Assembly: GCA_020636955.1 (NCBI GenBank)
Contig: JACJWY010000001.1
Span: forward strand, 179,198-243,197
Origin: Thermoleophilales bacterium
Lineage (GTDB): Bacteria; Actinomycetota; Thermoleophilia; Solirubrobacterales; 70-9
Direction: 5' to 3'
Length of the DNA: 64,000 nucleotides
Below, in pieces: positions 8,128-16,198 of this stretch (position 1 is its first letter; every line of letters begins with the position of its first letter). The position numbers and the translations under genes were made by a program. Under the pieces are notes generated by a model. The model was given only the letters and a program-made list of their open reading frames with translations, ran no database searches and was not told the DNA's origin.

Positions 8128-8968
8128 AGCGCCGCCTCCACCGAAGCTGGTCGAGGTACGGGGTCCCACCGCCCTCGGCGGAGGCTTCCGGCGGTTTTTC
8201 GAACTGCTCTGGCTGATAGCGGTCAACGATTTCAAGAAGGCCTATTTCGGCACCGTGCTCGGCTATTTCTGGTCGCTGCTTCGGCCCCTGGCGCTGTTCG
8301 CCGTTCTGCTGTTCGTGTTCACGCGAATCTTCAGGATCGGTTCGGAAGTCGAGTACTACCCGGTGCTGTTGCTCTTCAACATCGTGATGATCTCCTTCTT
8401 CCAGGAAGCCACGCTCGGCTCGGTCGCTTCGGTCGTAAACCAGGAGAACCTGGTCCGCAAGACCCGGTTCCCGCGCCTGGTCATTCCCCTCGCGGTGGTG
8501 CTGACCGGCCTGTTCAACTTCGGCACCAACCTGATCGCTGTGCTGATTTTCATCATTGCCTTCGGGGTCCCCCTGACCTGGACCTGGCTGCTTTTCCCGC
8601 TGATCGTGATCGCCCTCTTCGTCTTCACGATGGCAGTGTCGATGCTGCTCTCGGCCCTTTATGTGAGGTTCCGTGATGTCGGGATCATCTGGTCGGTGCT
8701 GGTCACCGCGATCTTCTATGCGACCCCGGTCCTCTATCCGATCGAGATCGTCCCCTCGCAATACGTCGACTGGATCATGGCCAATCCGCTGACGCCGATC
8801 TTCGAACAGGCCCGGCACTGGGTAATCGATCCCGGTGCTCCCGGAGCGGTTTCCGCCGCGGGCGGTGTCACCGGCCTGTTGCCAGCCGCGCTCATATATG
8901 TCGCGGTCTGTGTCGCCGCGGTCATCGTGTTCAGGCGCGAGGCGCCGCGGATCGCCGAGGAACTGTGA
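8120..8968 (+). CDS. Polysaccharide ABC exporter permease, Wzm type
   Basis: The 282-residue protein has six hydrophobic segments in the ABC-2 permease layout. The N-terminal amphipathic stretch FFELLWLIAVNDFKKAYFG and the following YFWSLLRPLALFAVLLFVF are typical of O-antigen and teichoic acid exporters (Wzm/TagG). A conserved loop near the fifth helix reads YATPVLYPIEIVP. It is cotranscribed and overlaps both the ATPase gene before it and the membrane protein gene after it, so the half-transporter pair is complete and would export a lipid-linked glycan across the cytoplasmic membrane. Confidence 0.9.
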   Translation: MAEAPPPPKLVEVRGPTALGGGFRRFFELLWLIAVNDFKKAYFGTVLGYFWSLLRPLALFAVLLFVFTRIFRIGSEVEYYPVLLLFNIVMISFFQEATLGSVASVVNQENLVRKTRFPRLVIPLAVVLTGLFNFGTNLIAVLIFIIAFGVPLTWTWLLFPLIVIALFVFTMAVSMLLSALYVRFRDVGIIWSVLVTAIFYATPVLYPIEIVPSQYVDWIMANPLTPIFEQARHWVIDPGAPGAVSAAGGVTGLLPAALIYVAVCVAAVIVFRREAPRIAEEL

Positions 8969-10596
8969 GCCGAGCCCTCGGGCTCATGCGGCGGGTCCGT
9001 GACAACCCCGCCAATCCGGCGCGCCTCCTCGCCGTGGCAATGTTTGCTTCGGCGACCCTGATCCTCCTGCTCGGTCACGGGGCAACCTTCTCCGGCGACG
9101 AGCTTGTCCTGGTTACGACCTCTCCGGATCTCGACCTCCACACCCTGTTCGAACCGCACGGCGGTCACCTGATCGCCCTGCCGCGGCTGGTCTACCGGGT
9201 TCTGCTGGAGATTTCAGGACTGGACTACCTGCCCTTCCGCATTCTCGCGGTGGCTTCGATTCTGGTTGCGGTCGGGCTCCTTTTCACCTGGGCCCGGCGC
9301 CGGGTCGATCCCTGGCTGGCCTCGGGTTTCTGCGTGATGCTGCTTTTCTACGGCGCCGACTACCTCCACATGTTCCAGGGCAACGGCTTCATCGTCGTTT
9401 CCTCGATCGCCCTGGGGGTGGCCGCGCTGCTCGCGCTTGAAAGGGGCGACCGGCGAGGGGATCTGCTCTGTTGCCTGTTCCTCACCCTGGGGGTGTTGAC
9501 TTACTCGGTAGCCCTCTCCTTTCTGGCCGGGGTGGCGGTCAACCTGCTGGTCCAGCGCCAAAGGCGCCGTGCCTGGGTTTTCGCCCTGCCACTGGCCCTC
9601 TACCTGGCCTGGCGGATCTGGCTCATCGCTGCCGACGTGCCCGGGGATGGCGGCGGGATCGACATCTACTCGCTGCTGCTTGTTTCCGGCTGGTCGTTCC
9701 AGTCGGTGGCCGGCGTGCTGGGAACCCTGTCGGGTCTCGATTACACGTTCACCGGGGGGTTGGTCGAGAAGGTGGGGCCGGCCGGCCCGCCCCTCGCAGT
9801 GGTTGCGGTCATTCTCCTCGCGATCGCGATCGCGAAGCGGGGTCTCGGTCCGGTTCTCCTGACTGCGATTGCCTGTGCTCTGGCGTTATGGACCATGCAG
9901 GTTCTCTCCTACGGGGATGCAGCCGGACTCCGAATCCCCGGAGCCGACGCGAGGTATCTGTACCCGGGCGCATTCGTGATCGGTCTGGTCATCTTCGCGG
10001 CGATCGGCCCGGGCCCGGTTCCGGGCCGATACCTGGCCTTGTTTGCCGTCGTTGTGGCGGGCTCGGTGACGGTGAATCTGATGACGATGAAAGACGGCGC
10101 CGACCTGATTCGCGATTCGGCAAGTCAGGTGCGGACCTACGCGGCCATGTACCGGATGAGCGTTCCCGCTCCCTCTCCGGGCGAAAAGCCCCACGTGAGC
10201 AGTTCCGCCGGAATCATGGTCGCGATGATCAATTCTCCCTACGGCGATCTCGGCTACAGGCTCCCGGTGCTGCTTGAAGAACCGGAGCCGGATCTCGAGA
10301 AGCTCGATCAGGTCATGGCGGCGGTGGTGCCGTTTCAGGTGACGCCGGCCTTGACCGGTGGAGTTGCCTGCCGGGCCGTGACCTCCGATGAGTTACGGGC
10401 CAGGCCCGGCGCTTCGCTCCTCCTCTCGTCCGCTGGAGGCGAGCTGTTGGCCCGGCGTTTTGCCGACCGCGCCACGGCCCTCGCGGGTTCCCTTTCACCG
10501 GGAGTCGTCTACCGGGTAAAGGTGCCCGGAGTCGGGCAGCTTCCCTGGAAGCTGGCTATCGGTTCGGGCCTGAAATCCTGCCACCGCCCGGCCTGA
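8965..10596 (+). CDS. Multi-pass GT-C-like membrane protein, paralogue A
   Basis: The 543-residue protein has about nine to ten hydrophobic helices and a C-terminal soluble domain of about 170 residues. The first loop after the first helix carries FSGDE followed by EPHGGHL, and a later loop has FQGNGF. An acidic motif in the first outer loop is typical of GT-C glycosyltransferases that use polyprenyl-phosphate sugars. I recognise no named family. It is a paralogue of the gene at 12973, sharing FSGDE, EPHxGHL, QGNGF and a final PWKL...C ending. The GTG start overlaps the permease stop (GTGA), so it is coupled to the exporter. Confidence 0.6.
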   Translation: MSRALGLMRRVRDNPANPARLLAVAMFASATLILLLGHGATFSGDELVLVTTSPDLDLHTLFEPHGGHLIALPRLVYRVLLEISGLDYLPFRILAVASILVAVGLLFTWARRRVDPWLASGFCVMLLFYGADYLHMFQGNGFIVVSSIALGVAALLALERGDRRGDLLCCLFLTLGVLTYSVALSFLAGVAVNLLVQRQRRRAWVFALPLALYLAWRIWLIAADVPGDGGGIDIYSLLLVSGWSFQSVAGVLGTLSGLDYTFTGGLVEKVGPAGPPLAVVAVILLAIAIAKRGLGPVLLTAIACALALWTMQVLSYGDAAGLRIPGADARYLYPGAFVIGLVIFAAIGPGPVPGRYLALFAVVVAGSVTVNLMTMKDGADLIRDSASQVRTYAAMYRMSVPAPSPGEKPHVSSSAGIMVAMINSPYGDLGYRLPVLLEEPEPDLEKLDQVMAAVVPFQVTPALTGGVACRAVTSDELRARPGASLLLSSAGGELLARRFADRATALAGSLSPGVVYRVKVPGVGQLPWKLAIGSGLKSCHRPA

Positions 10597-10626
10597 TCCC
10601 GGTCCGCCCGGCCCGATCCCTGTCAA

Positions 10627-10632
10627 TAGACT
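10627..10632 (+). promoter_or_regulatory. -10 element TAGACT, leaderless start for 10640
   Basis: TAGACT is followed by 7 bases and the ATG at 10640. There is no Shine-Dalgarno. It gives the second half of the glycan locus its own internal promoter. Confidence 0.6.
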
Positions 10633-10639
10633 CAGGCCA

Positions 10640-11533
10640 ATGAAGCAGGAGCTGCATAGCTTCGGCCCCGGGGTCGTGCCCGAAGTCCATTCGGATTCGA
10701 GGAACTCGCTCCAGGACTGGTTTGGCGATTTCCGGCGAGAACGGGCCGAGGCCCGCATCGAGCCGGCGGGCCGCCGGTCGCGGGCAATCATCGCGATGGT
10801 TCACAACGAGCCGGTTTTCTTTCCGATCTGGCTTCGCTACTACTCCCAGTTCTTCCGGCCAGAAGAGATCTTCATCCTCGACCACGAGACCACTGACGGC
10901 TCCACCGACGGGGAGGGTTTCACCAGGATTCCGGTGACCCGCGAGCATTTCAGCCACGAATGGCAGGTCGGGGAGGTCGAGGCCCTTCAGCGGGAGTTGC
11001 TGGAGACCCACGACATCGTGGTCGCGGTTGACGTCGACGAACTGATCGTCCCTTCGCCGTCGATGGGCGACCTGGGCTCCTACCTTGACCGTTTCGACGA
11101 GCCGTTCGTTTCCTGCCTCGGCTACGAGATCGTTCACCTCCCCGATCGTGAACCGGCCTTCGATCCTTCCCGTCCGGTACTCGAGCAGCGCCGCTACTGG
11201 AGCGAGAATTCGGTTTACAACAAGTCTTCGATCGCGACCGAGCCTTCGCGCTGGGTTCCGGGATTCCATCGCCGGGTGGATTTCCACTTCCGCTGCGACC
11301 CCGACCTGCGCCTGATCCACCTGCACCGGATCGACTACGACCTCTGCCGGGCCCGTCACCAGCGCTGGGCGGACCGCAACTGGGACAGCGAGGATCTGGG
11401 TGAAGGCTGGGGCGGTCACAACCGGATCGCCGGCGGAGATGAATTCGACGCCTGGTATTTCAGCAATTCGGGTTTCGACCGCTTCAAGCTGCGGCTTGAA
11501 GAGATTCCTCCCGAGTGGCGGGGTGCCTTCTGA
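10640..11533 (+). CDS. Glycosyltransferase (Glyco_tranf_2_4 / GT92-like)
   Basis: The 297-residue protein shows the pattern of this branch: AIIAMVHNEPVFFPIWLRYY, EIFILDHETTDGST, IVVAVDVDELIVPSPS (a metal-binding DVDE in the DxD position), PGFHRRVDF and LIHLHRIDYDLC. These enzymes act in the cytoplasm on nucleotide sugars. There is no membrane segment. The stop TGA overlaps the ATG of the methyltransferase fusion, implying coupled synthesis. The acceptor is unknown. The ATG at 10640 is supported by a -10 hexamer 7 bases upstream. Confidence 0.8.
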   Translation: MKQELHSFGPGVVPEVHSDSRNSLQDWFGDFRRERAEARIEPAGRRSRAIIAMVHNEPVFFPIWLRYYSQFFRPEEIFILDHETTDGSTDGEGFTRIPVTREHFSHEWQVGEVEALQRELLETHDIVVAVDVDELIVPSPSMGDLGSYLDRFDEPFVSCLGYEIVHLPDREPAFDPSRPVLEQRRYWSENSVYNKSSIATEPSRWVPGFHRRVDFHFRCDPDLRLIHLHRIDYDLCRARHQRWADRNWDSEDLGEGWGGHNRIAGGDEFDAWYFSNSGFDRFKLRLEEIPPEWRGAF

Positions 11534-12951
11534 TGTCGAAACGGGCCCTGATGGCCCGGGCCAGGCGGGCCACACGCCGGATGTACGACCGGATTTCAGG
11601 GCGGGTTTTCCCGGAGACAACCCTGCCTTCGGAGCATCTGGTCCGCTTCCGGATGAACCAGGAGATCGCGAGCCGGCTCGACCGTCTCGATGTGGCCAAC
11701 TCCTCGGCCGCCGAGATCAGCGGGGCCAACCACGCCGATCGTCCATGGGGCCGGTTCCAGTCGCTCGACTATCCCGACTTCGATCTATGCGCTCCGCTGG
11801 AGAAGGAGATGGAAGGCCGCTTTGACGTCGTGCTCTGCGAGCAGGTGCTCGAGCATGTGGAAGACCCCGTCGCCGCGGCCCGCCACCTCGCCGGGCTGGT
11901 GCGGGAAGGCGGACTTGTGGTCGTCTCGACGCCCTTCATGATCCGGGTTCACGAACTGCCGATGTACGGCATGTACGACTACTGGCGTTTCACTCCGCGC
12001 GGCCTCCGCCGCCTGCTTGAAACATCCGGGCTGGAGGTCGAGGAGGTGGGGCATTGGGGCAACCGGGAGGCCGTGCTGGGGAACCTTGACCATTGGAGTG
12101 CCCGCCGGCGCTGGCATCCGATGTACGACGAGCCGGATGTCCCGGTTCAGGTCTGGGCCTTCGCCCGTCGCCCCGGCTCTCCGGAACCGGAGGAAGCATC
12201 GGGAAGCTTCGACGCGAACGCCACACTCACCCACCGCGACCCTTCCCAGCTGGCCTTCCAGATCGCCGAGGTCTTCGGGGACCGGACCTATCTCCAGCAC
12301 GGCGTTTCTGTCGGTCCGGGTGATGTGGTCGTCGATGCCGGCGCGAACGTCGGTGTGAGCGCCGCCTTCTTCCTCCACGAGTGTGGGGTTGCCCGGGTCC
12401 ACAGTTTCGAGCCGGTCCCCGAGATCTTCGCGATGCTGAGCGAAAACGTCGGGCGGATGCCTGATTCGCCCGGGGAGATATCCCTTTACCCATTCGGCCT
12501 CTCCGCTTCAAGCGAGGAGGTCGAGTTCACCTACTACGAAGGTGCGGCCGCGATGTCGGGTCGCTACGCCGATCCCGATCGCGATCGCGAGTCGGTTCGG
12601 CTGGTCCAGTCCGGGCTCGGGGCAGAGGTCGAGGATGACCTCGACCTGCGGTTTGAAGGCAGCCCGGTGAGTTGCCGGCTCGAGCCACTCTCCGCAGTGA
12701 TTTCCGAGCAGGGGATCGAGGGGATCGATCTGCTCAAGATCGATGTCGAAAGAGCCGAGCTCGAAGTGCTTGGGGGGATCGACGAAGAACACTGGCCCTT
12801 GATCCGGCAGGTGGTAATCGAAACGCATGACGATGCCGCCTTCGAGCAGGCCCGGAAGATTCTCGAGCAGCAGGGATTCGATGTAAACCACGACCAGCTC
12901 GCGGTGATGCGGGAATCCGAGACCAGGCTCCTGTACGCGGTCCGTCCCTGA
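11533..12951 (+). CDS. Double methyltransferase: class I domain fused to FkbM domain
   Basis: The ATG at 11533 overlaps the previous stop and gives 472 residues. Residues 50-215 form a methyltransferase of the type seen in glycan loci: AAEISGANHADRPW, the YPDFDLC strand and FDVVLCEQVLEHVEDP, then a YDYWRFTPRGLRRLL block. Residues 245-470 are an FkbM domain: VVVDAGANVGVSAAF, VHSFEPVPEIF, GIDLLKIDVERAELEVLGG and VVIETHD. FkbM enzymes O-methylate sugars. Two methylations in one chain may cap or decorate the glycan that Wzt recognises; that link is inference. Confidence 0.85.
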   Translation: MSKRALMARARRATRRMYDRISGRVFPETTLPSEHLVRFRMNQEIASRLDRLDVANSSAAEISGANHADRPWGRFQSLDYPDFDLCAPLEKEMEGRFDVVLCEQVLEHVEDPVAAARHLAGLVREGGLVVVSTPFMIRVHELPMYGMYDYWRFTPRGLRRLLETSGLEVEEVGHWGNREAVLGNLDHWSARRRWHPMYDEPDVPVQVWAFARRPGSPEPEEASGSFDANATLTHRDPSQLAFQIAEVFGDRTYLQHGVSVGPGDVVVDAGANVGVSAAFFLHECGVARVHSFEPVPEIFAMLSENVGRMPDSPGEISLYPFGLSASSEEVEFTYYEGAAAMSGRYADPDRDRESVRLVQSGLGAEVEDDLDLRFEGSPVSCRLEPLSAVISEQGIEGIDLLKIDVERAELEVLGGIDEEHWPLIRQVVIETHDDAAFEQARKILEQQGFDVNHDQLAVMRESETRLLYAVRP

Positions 12952-12959
12952 GGCCCGGA

Positions 12960-12965
12960 TAAGGT
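12960..12965 (+). promoter_or_regulatory. -10 element TAAGGT, leaderless start for 12973
   Basis: TAAGGT is followed by 7 bases and the ATG at 12973, in a 21-base gap. No Shine-Dalgarno is visible. Confidence 0.5.
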
Positions 12966-12972
12966 TCGCGCG

Positions 12973-14637
12973 ATGCTGGAGAGAATCATCGAAGACCGGC
13001 TCGACCCGCGCCTGGCCTGGGCGGCGCTGGGTGGAGCAATGCTGGTTTCCCTGGCGGTTTGCCTCTACGCGACCAGGGGCACCACCTTCTCCGGCGATGA
13101 GATGACCTGGGTGGCCTTTTCCCCGGACACCAATCTGCGGGTTGCGCTCGAACCCCATTCAGGCCATCTGGTCCTGGTCTCCCATCTGCTTTACAAGCTG
13201 ATCCTCGAAACCATCGGCGGCAACTATCTGACTTTCCGGGTCCTGACCCTGCTCATGGTCTTCGCCTCGGTCAGTCTGTTCTTCGCCTGGTCGGCCCGCC
13301 GGATCGGCCACTGGCTGGCCCTCGCCCCCTGCCTGGTTCTGCTCTTTTTCGGGACCGACGCCGGCCACCTGCTCCAGGGCAACGGGTTCACGATCATGCT
13401 GGCCGTCGCCTGCGGCATGGGCGCTCTGGTCGCCCTCGACCGGGACAGCCGGGCCGGGGACATCGTCTGTTGCCTGGCCCTCTGCCTCGGCACCATCACC
13501 TATACGGTGGCACTGCCCTTCATCGTCGGGGTGGCGGTGATCGTCCTCGCGCGCAGCGACCGCTGGAAGCGGGCCTGGATTTTCCTGCTCCCGGTGCTGA
13601 TCTACGCCGCCTGGAGGATCTGGGTTCTCGCCGCAGACATCGATTTCACCCGGGGCGGTCTGCACGCCGAATACATCCTGCTGCTGCCGGCCTGGATCTT
13701 TCAGTCACTCAGCGGCATCCTTTCGGCCCTCTCCGGCCTCAACTACAACTTCAACGGAGCCGGCTGGCTGCCCCCGACCGCCTTCGCCGGACCAGCCCTC
13801 GCGGTTGCCTTCCTCCTCTTGCTCGCCTGGCGGATCAGCCGGGGATCGAACGGGGTCATTTTCTGGGGCTTGGTGGCGATCGCGCTCACCATGTTCACCT
13901 CCCAAGTGCTCAGCTGGATTCCGGATGTCCGGGAGCCGGGGACCTCGCGCTACCTGTATCCGGGAGCGTTCGTGGTGCTGATCGTCGCGGTTGAAGCGGC
14001 CCGGCGCTATCCGGTTTCAAAGAACGCTTTCTTCGCGGTCTGGCTGATCACCCTGAGCGGATTTGCCACCAATCTCAAGATCATCGGCGACAGCGGAAAC
14101 TCGTTACGGGAACGGGCACCGCAGGTTGAAATGGAGGTCACCGCGGCCCGACTTATCAACTCGATGGGCTTCTTCTTCCCGGGCCCGAACGCGAAGCCGC
14201 TGACCGATTTCGTCGAGGATCCCCCGGTAGCGATCGTCGGCGGGGCCGCGCGCAAATACGGTGGTCTCGGTGTCCCGCCGGACGACATTGAGTCACAGTC
14301 GCCACAGTTCAGGCAGCAACTCGATTCAATACTGATCCAGGTGATCGATCCGACCCCCACCCCATACAAGCCCAAGGGCCCCCTCACGGGTTGCGAGCCG
14401 GCGACGAAGTTCGGCCCCGTCTACGTGGCCGAGCTTCGGGACGGCGGCGCGACCCTGGTCAGTCGAGGCAACGGTACGGTCAGTATCGGGAAGTTCTCGG
14501 ACCCGGTGACCACCCTGGAGCCGGCCTTGAAGTCGGGCCAGCCGACCGCGCTCGGAATGCCGGTCGACGAGTCACCCGTACCGTGGAAGCTCGTCGCCAG
14601 AATGCCATTCAAGACCTGCGACATGCCGAAGCTCTGA
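12973..14637 (+). CDS. Multi-pass GT-C-like membrane protein, paralogue B
   Basis: This 554-residue protein is a diverged copy of the one at 8965. The first outer loop has TTFSGDEMTWVAFSPD and EPHSGHLVL, and a later loop has LQGNGFTIML. There are about ten hydrophobic helices, then a soluble C-terminal domain with DPTPTPYKP and a final PWKLVARMPFKTC. Conserved acidic and histidine residues in the outer loops fit an enzyme, possibly a polyprenyl-phosphate-sugar-dependent transferase acting outside the membrane. The DPM-like gene immediately after it could supply such a donor. No family name can be given from the sequence alone. Confidence 0.6.
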   Translation: MLERIIEDRLDPRLAWAALGGAMLVSLAVCLYATRGTTFSGDEMTWVAFSPDTNLRVALEPHSGHLVLVSHLLYKLILETIGGNYLTFRVLTLLMVFASVSLFFAWSARRIGHWLALAPCLVLLFFGTDAGHLLQGNGFTIMLAVACGMGALVALDRDSRAGDIVCCLALCLGTITYTVALPFIVGVAVIVLARSDRWKRAWIFLLPVLIYAAWRIWVLAADIDFTRGGLHAEYILLLPAWIFQSLSGILSALSGLNYNFNGAGWLPPTAFAGPALAVAFLLLLAWRISRGSNGVIFWGLVAIALTMFTSQVLSWIPDVREPGTSRYLYPGAFVVLIVAVEAARRYPVSKNAFFAVWLITLSGFATNLKIIGDSGNSLRERAPQVEMEVTAARLINSMGFFFPGPNAKPLTDFVEDPPVAIVGGAARKYGGLGVPPDDIESQSPQFRQQLDSILIQVIDPTPTPYKPKGPLTGCEPATKFGPVYVAELRDGGATLVSRGNGTVSIGKFSDPVTTLEPALKSGQPTALGMPVDESPVPWKLVARMPFKTCDMPKL

Positions 14638-14638
14638 G

Positions 14639-15628
14639 ATGGACCTCTCGGTAATCATTCCCTGCCTCAATGAAAGGGAGTCCCTGCCCGGACTGATCGG
14701 AGAGATCGACGCTGCCTGCGAGGGCCTCGGCATGGACTGGGAAATAGTCGTAGTCGACGACGGCTCGACCGACGGGACCCTGGAGGCGATGGAGGCCCTT
14801 TCGGAGAGCAATCCCCATGTCGGAGTGGTTCGCCTGCGGCGAAATTTCGGGAAGTCCGTCGCCCTCGCGACCGGGTTCAAGGTGACCCGCGGCGACGTGG
14901 TGATCACGATCGACGGTGACGGCCAGGACGATCCCGCCGACATCCCGCAGATGCTCAAGGCGCTCGATGAGGGATCCGACCTCGTTTCCGGCTGGAAGCG
15001 CGACCGCCAGGACCCTTTTGCCCGCCGTCTGGCTTCGAAGATCTTCAACTGGTTCACGGCCCGGGTCACCGGCGTCCGCATGCACGACATGAATTGCGGC
15101 TTCAAGGCCTATCGCGGTGAATGCGCCCGGTCGATCGAGGTCTATGGAGAGATGCACCGTTTCTTGCCGGTCTTCGCCGTCCAGCAGGGTTGGCGGGTAT
15201 CCGAGATCCCGGTCAATCACCGGCCCCGCCGGCACGGCTCCTCAAGGTTCGGGTTCGAGCGCTACCGGCGCGGCGCGCTCGACCTGCTCACGGTCGCCTT
15301 TCTTGGTCGCTACAGTCAGCGGCCGCTCCATCTCTTCGGCGCGATCGGCGTCGGTCTCGGCCTGCTTGGTTTCCTGATCTGCCTCTATCTGTCGATCGTC
15401 TGGATCGGCGGGCAGGCGATCGGTGAAAGGCCCCTGCTCTTCCTCGGCGTGCTGCTGATCGTGGTCGGCGTTCAGCTCTTCTCGCTCGGCCTGCTCGGCC
15501 AGATTCTGGTCGTCCACCGACGCGCGGGAAGTCCGGAGGAGCGGGTCTGGATCGAAGAGGTGATCAGCCCCGGCAACGACCCGGATCTCTCTATTACCCG
15601 GTTTGACGCGGCCGGCAGTGGGCGATGA
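14639..15628 (+). CDS. Polyprenol-phosphate glycosyltransferase, GtrB/DPM type
   Basis: The 329-residue protein has a GT2 domain with LSVIIPCLNERESL, EIVVVDDGSTDGTLEAM, ITIDGDGQDDPADI (metal site) and MHDMNCGFKAYRGE. It ends with two transmembrane helices (about residues 235-258 and 268-292). This is the layout of GtrB/ArnC-type enzymes, which load a sugar onto undecaprenyl or decaprenyl phosphate. It starts one base after the stop of GT-C-like paralogue B, so donor maker and putative donor user are coupled. Its last 35 bases overlap tail-to-tail with the opposite gene. Confidence 0.88.
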   Translation: MDLSVIIPCLNERESLPGLIGEIDAACEGLGMDWEIVVVDDGSTDGTLEAMEALSESNPHVGVVRLRRNFGKSVALATGFKVTRGDVVITIDGDGQDDPADIPQMLKALDEGSDLVSGWKRDRQDPFARRLASKIFNWFTARVTGVRMHDMNCGFKAYRGECARSIEVYGEMHRFLPVFAVQQGWRVSEIPVNHRPRRHGSSRFGFERYRRGALDLLTVAFLGRYSQRPLHLFGAIGVGLGLLGFLICLYLSIVWIGGQAIGERPLLFLGVLLIVVGVQLFSLGLLGQILVVHRRAGSPEERVWIEEVISPGNDPDLSITRFDAAGSGR

Positions 15629-16196
15629 GCCAGGGCATCGAAGTCCTTATCTCGACCACCTCGGCCTGAGCTTCGGCGAAAGCGCGGAAGCTCTTCGGAT
15701 TCCAGTGGTTGATGTGCTCGGGGTGGTTGCCCCAGGTCTTCAGGTACTTGCCGCGGGCAAAACTGCCGAGCCTGAACCAGGGCTCATGCGGCACCGAGAT
15801 CACGATGTCAGCTCCGGACACCCGGGTGAGTTCGGCCAGGCCGGCGGCCGGGTCGGGGATGTGCTCCAGCACTTCCAGGCAGAGCACGAGGTCGAACTGG
15901 CTTTCGCCGAAGGGCAGGTCGAGCAGGTTGCCTTCGCTGATTTTCGCGCCGGGAAGGCGTTCACTGGCGTATTTGACTGATTCCGGGTTGAGGTCGATCC
16001 CGACCGGATGCTCCGGGAGGAGCCCGGCCAGCCGCTCCAGGGTTTCCCCCTCACCGCAGCCCGCGTCGAGAACGGTCTTCGCAGCCAGGGGCTCCACCAC
16101 CTGGCCGACCGTCCGGAAGAAGTTGTCGAACATGCGGCGGACCACCGGATTGCCGGTCTGGAACTTCTCGAAGTTTGTTGTTTCGACCTCGGCCAC
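15594..16196 (-). CDS. Class I SAM-dependent methyltransferase (Methyltransf_11 type)
   Basis: The 200-residue protein begins with GTG at 16196. It has motif I TVLDAGCGEGETLERLAG, motif II PVGIDLNPESV, GNLLDLPFGESQFDLVLCLEVLEHIPDP and a post-motif VISVPHEPWFRLG. This is the full set for a Methyltransf_11 enzyme. HEPWFRLGSFARG followed by WGNHPEHINHW resembles methyltransferases of glycan and lipopolysaccharide loci. It starts 2 bases after the stop of the methyltransferase at 16199, so the two are cotranscribed. The substrate is unknown. Confidence 0.85.
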   Translation of the reverse strand: MAEVETTNFEKFQTGNPVVRRMFDNFFRTVGQVVEPLAAKTVLDAGCGEGETLERLAGLLPEHPVGIDLNPESVKYASERLPGAKISEGNLLDLPFGESQFDLVLCLEVLEHIPDPAAGLAELTRVSGADIVISVPHEPWFRLGSFARGKYLKTWGNHPEHINHWNPKSFRAFAEAQAEVVEIRTSMPWLIAHCRPRQTG

Positions 16197-16198
16197 TC

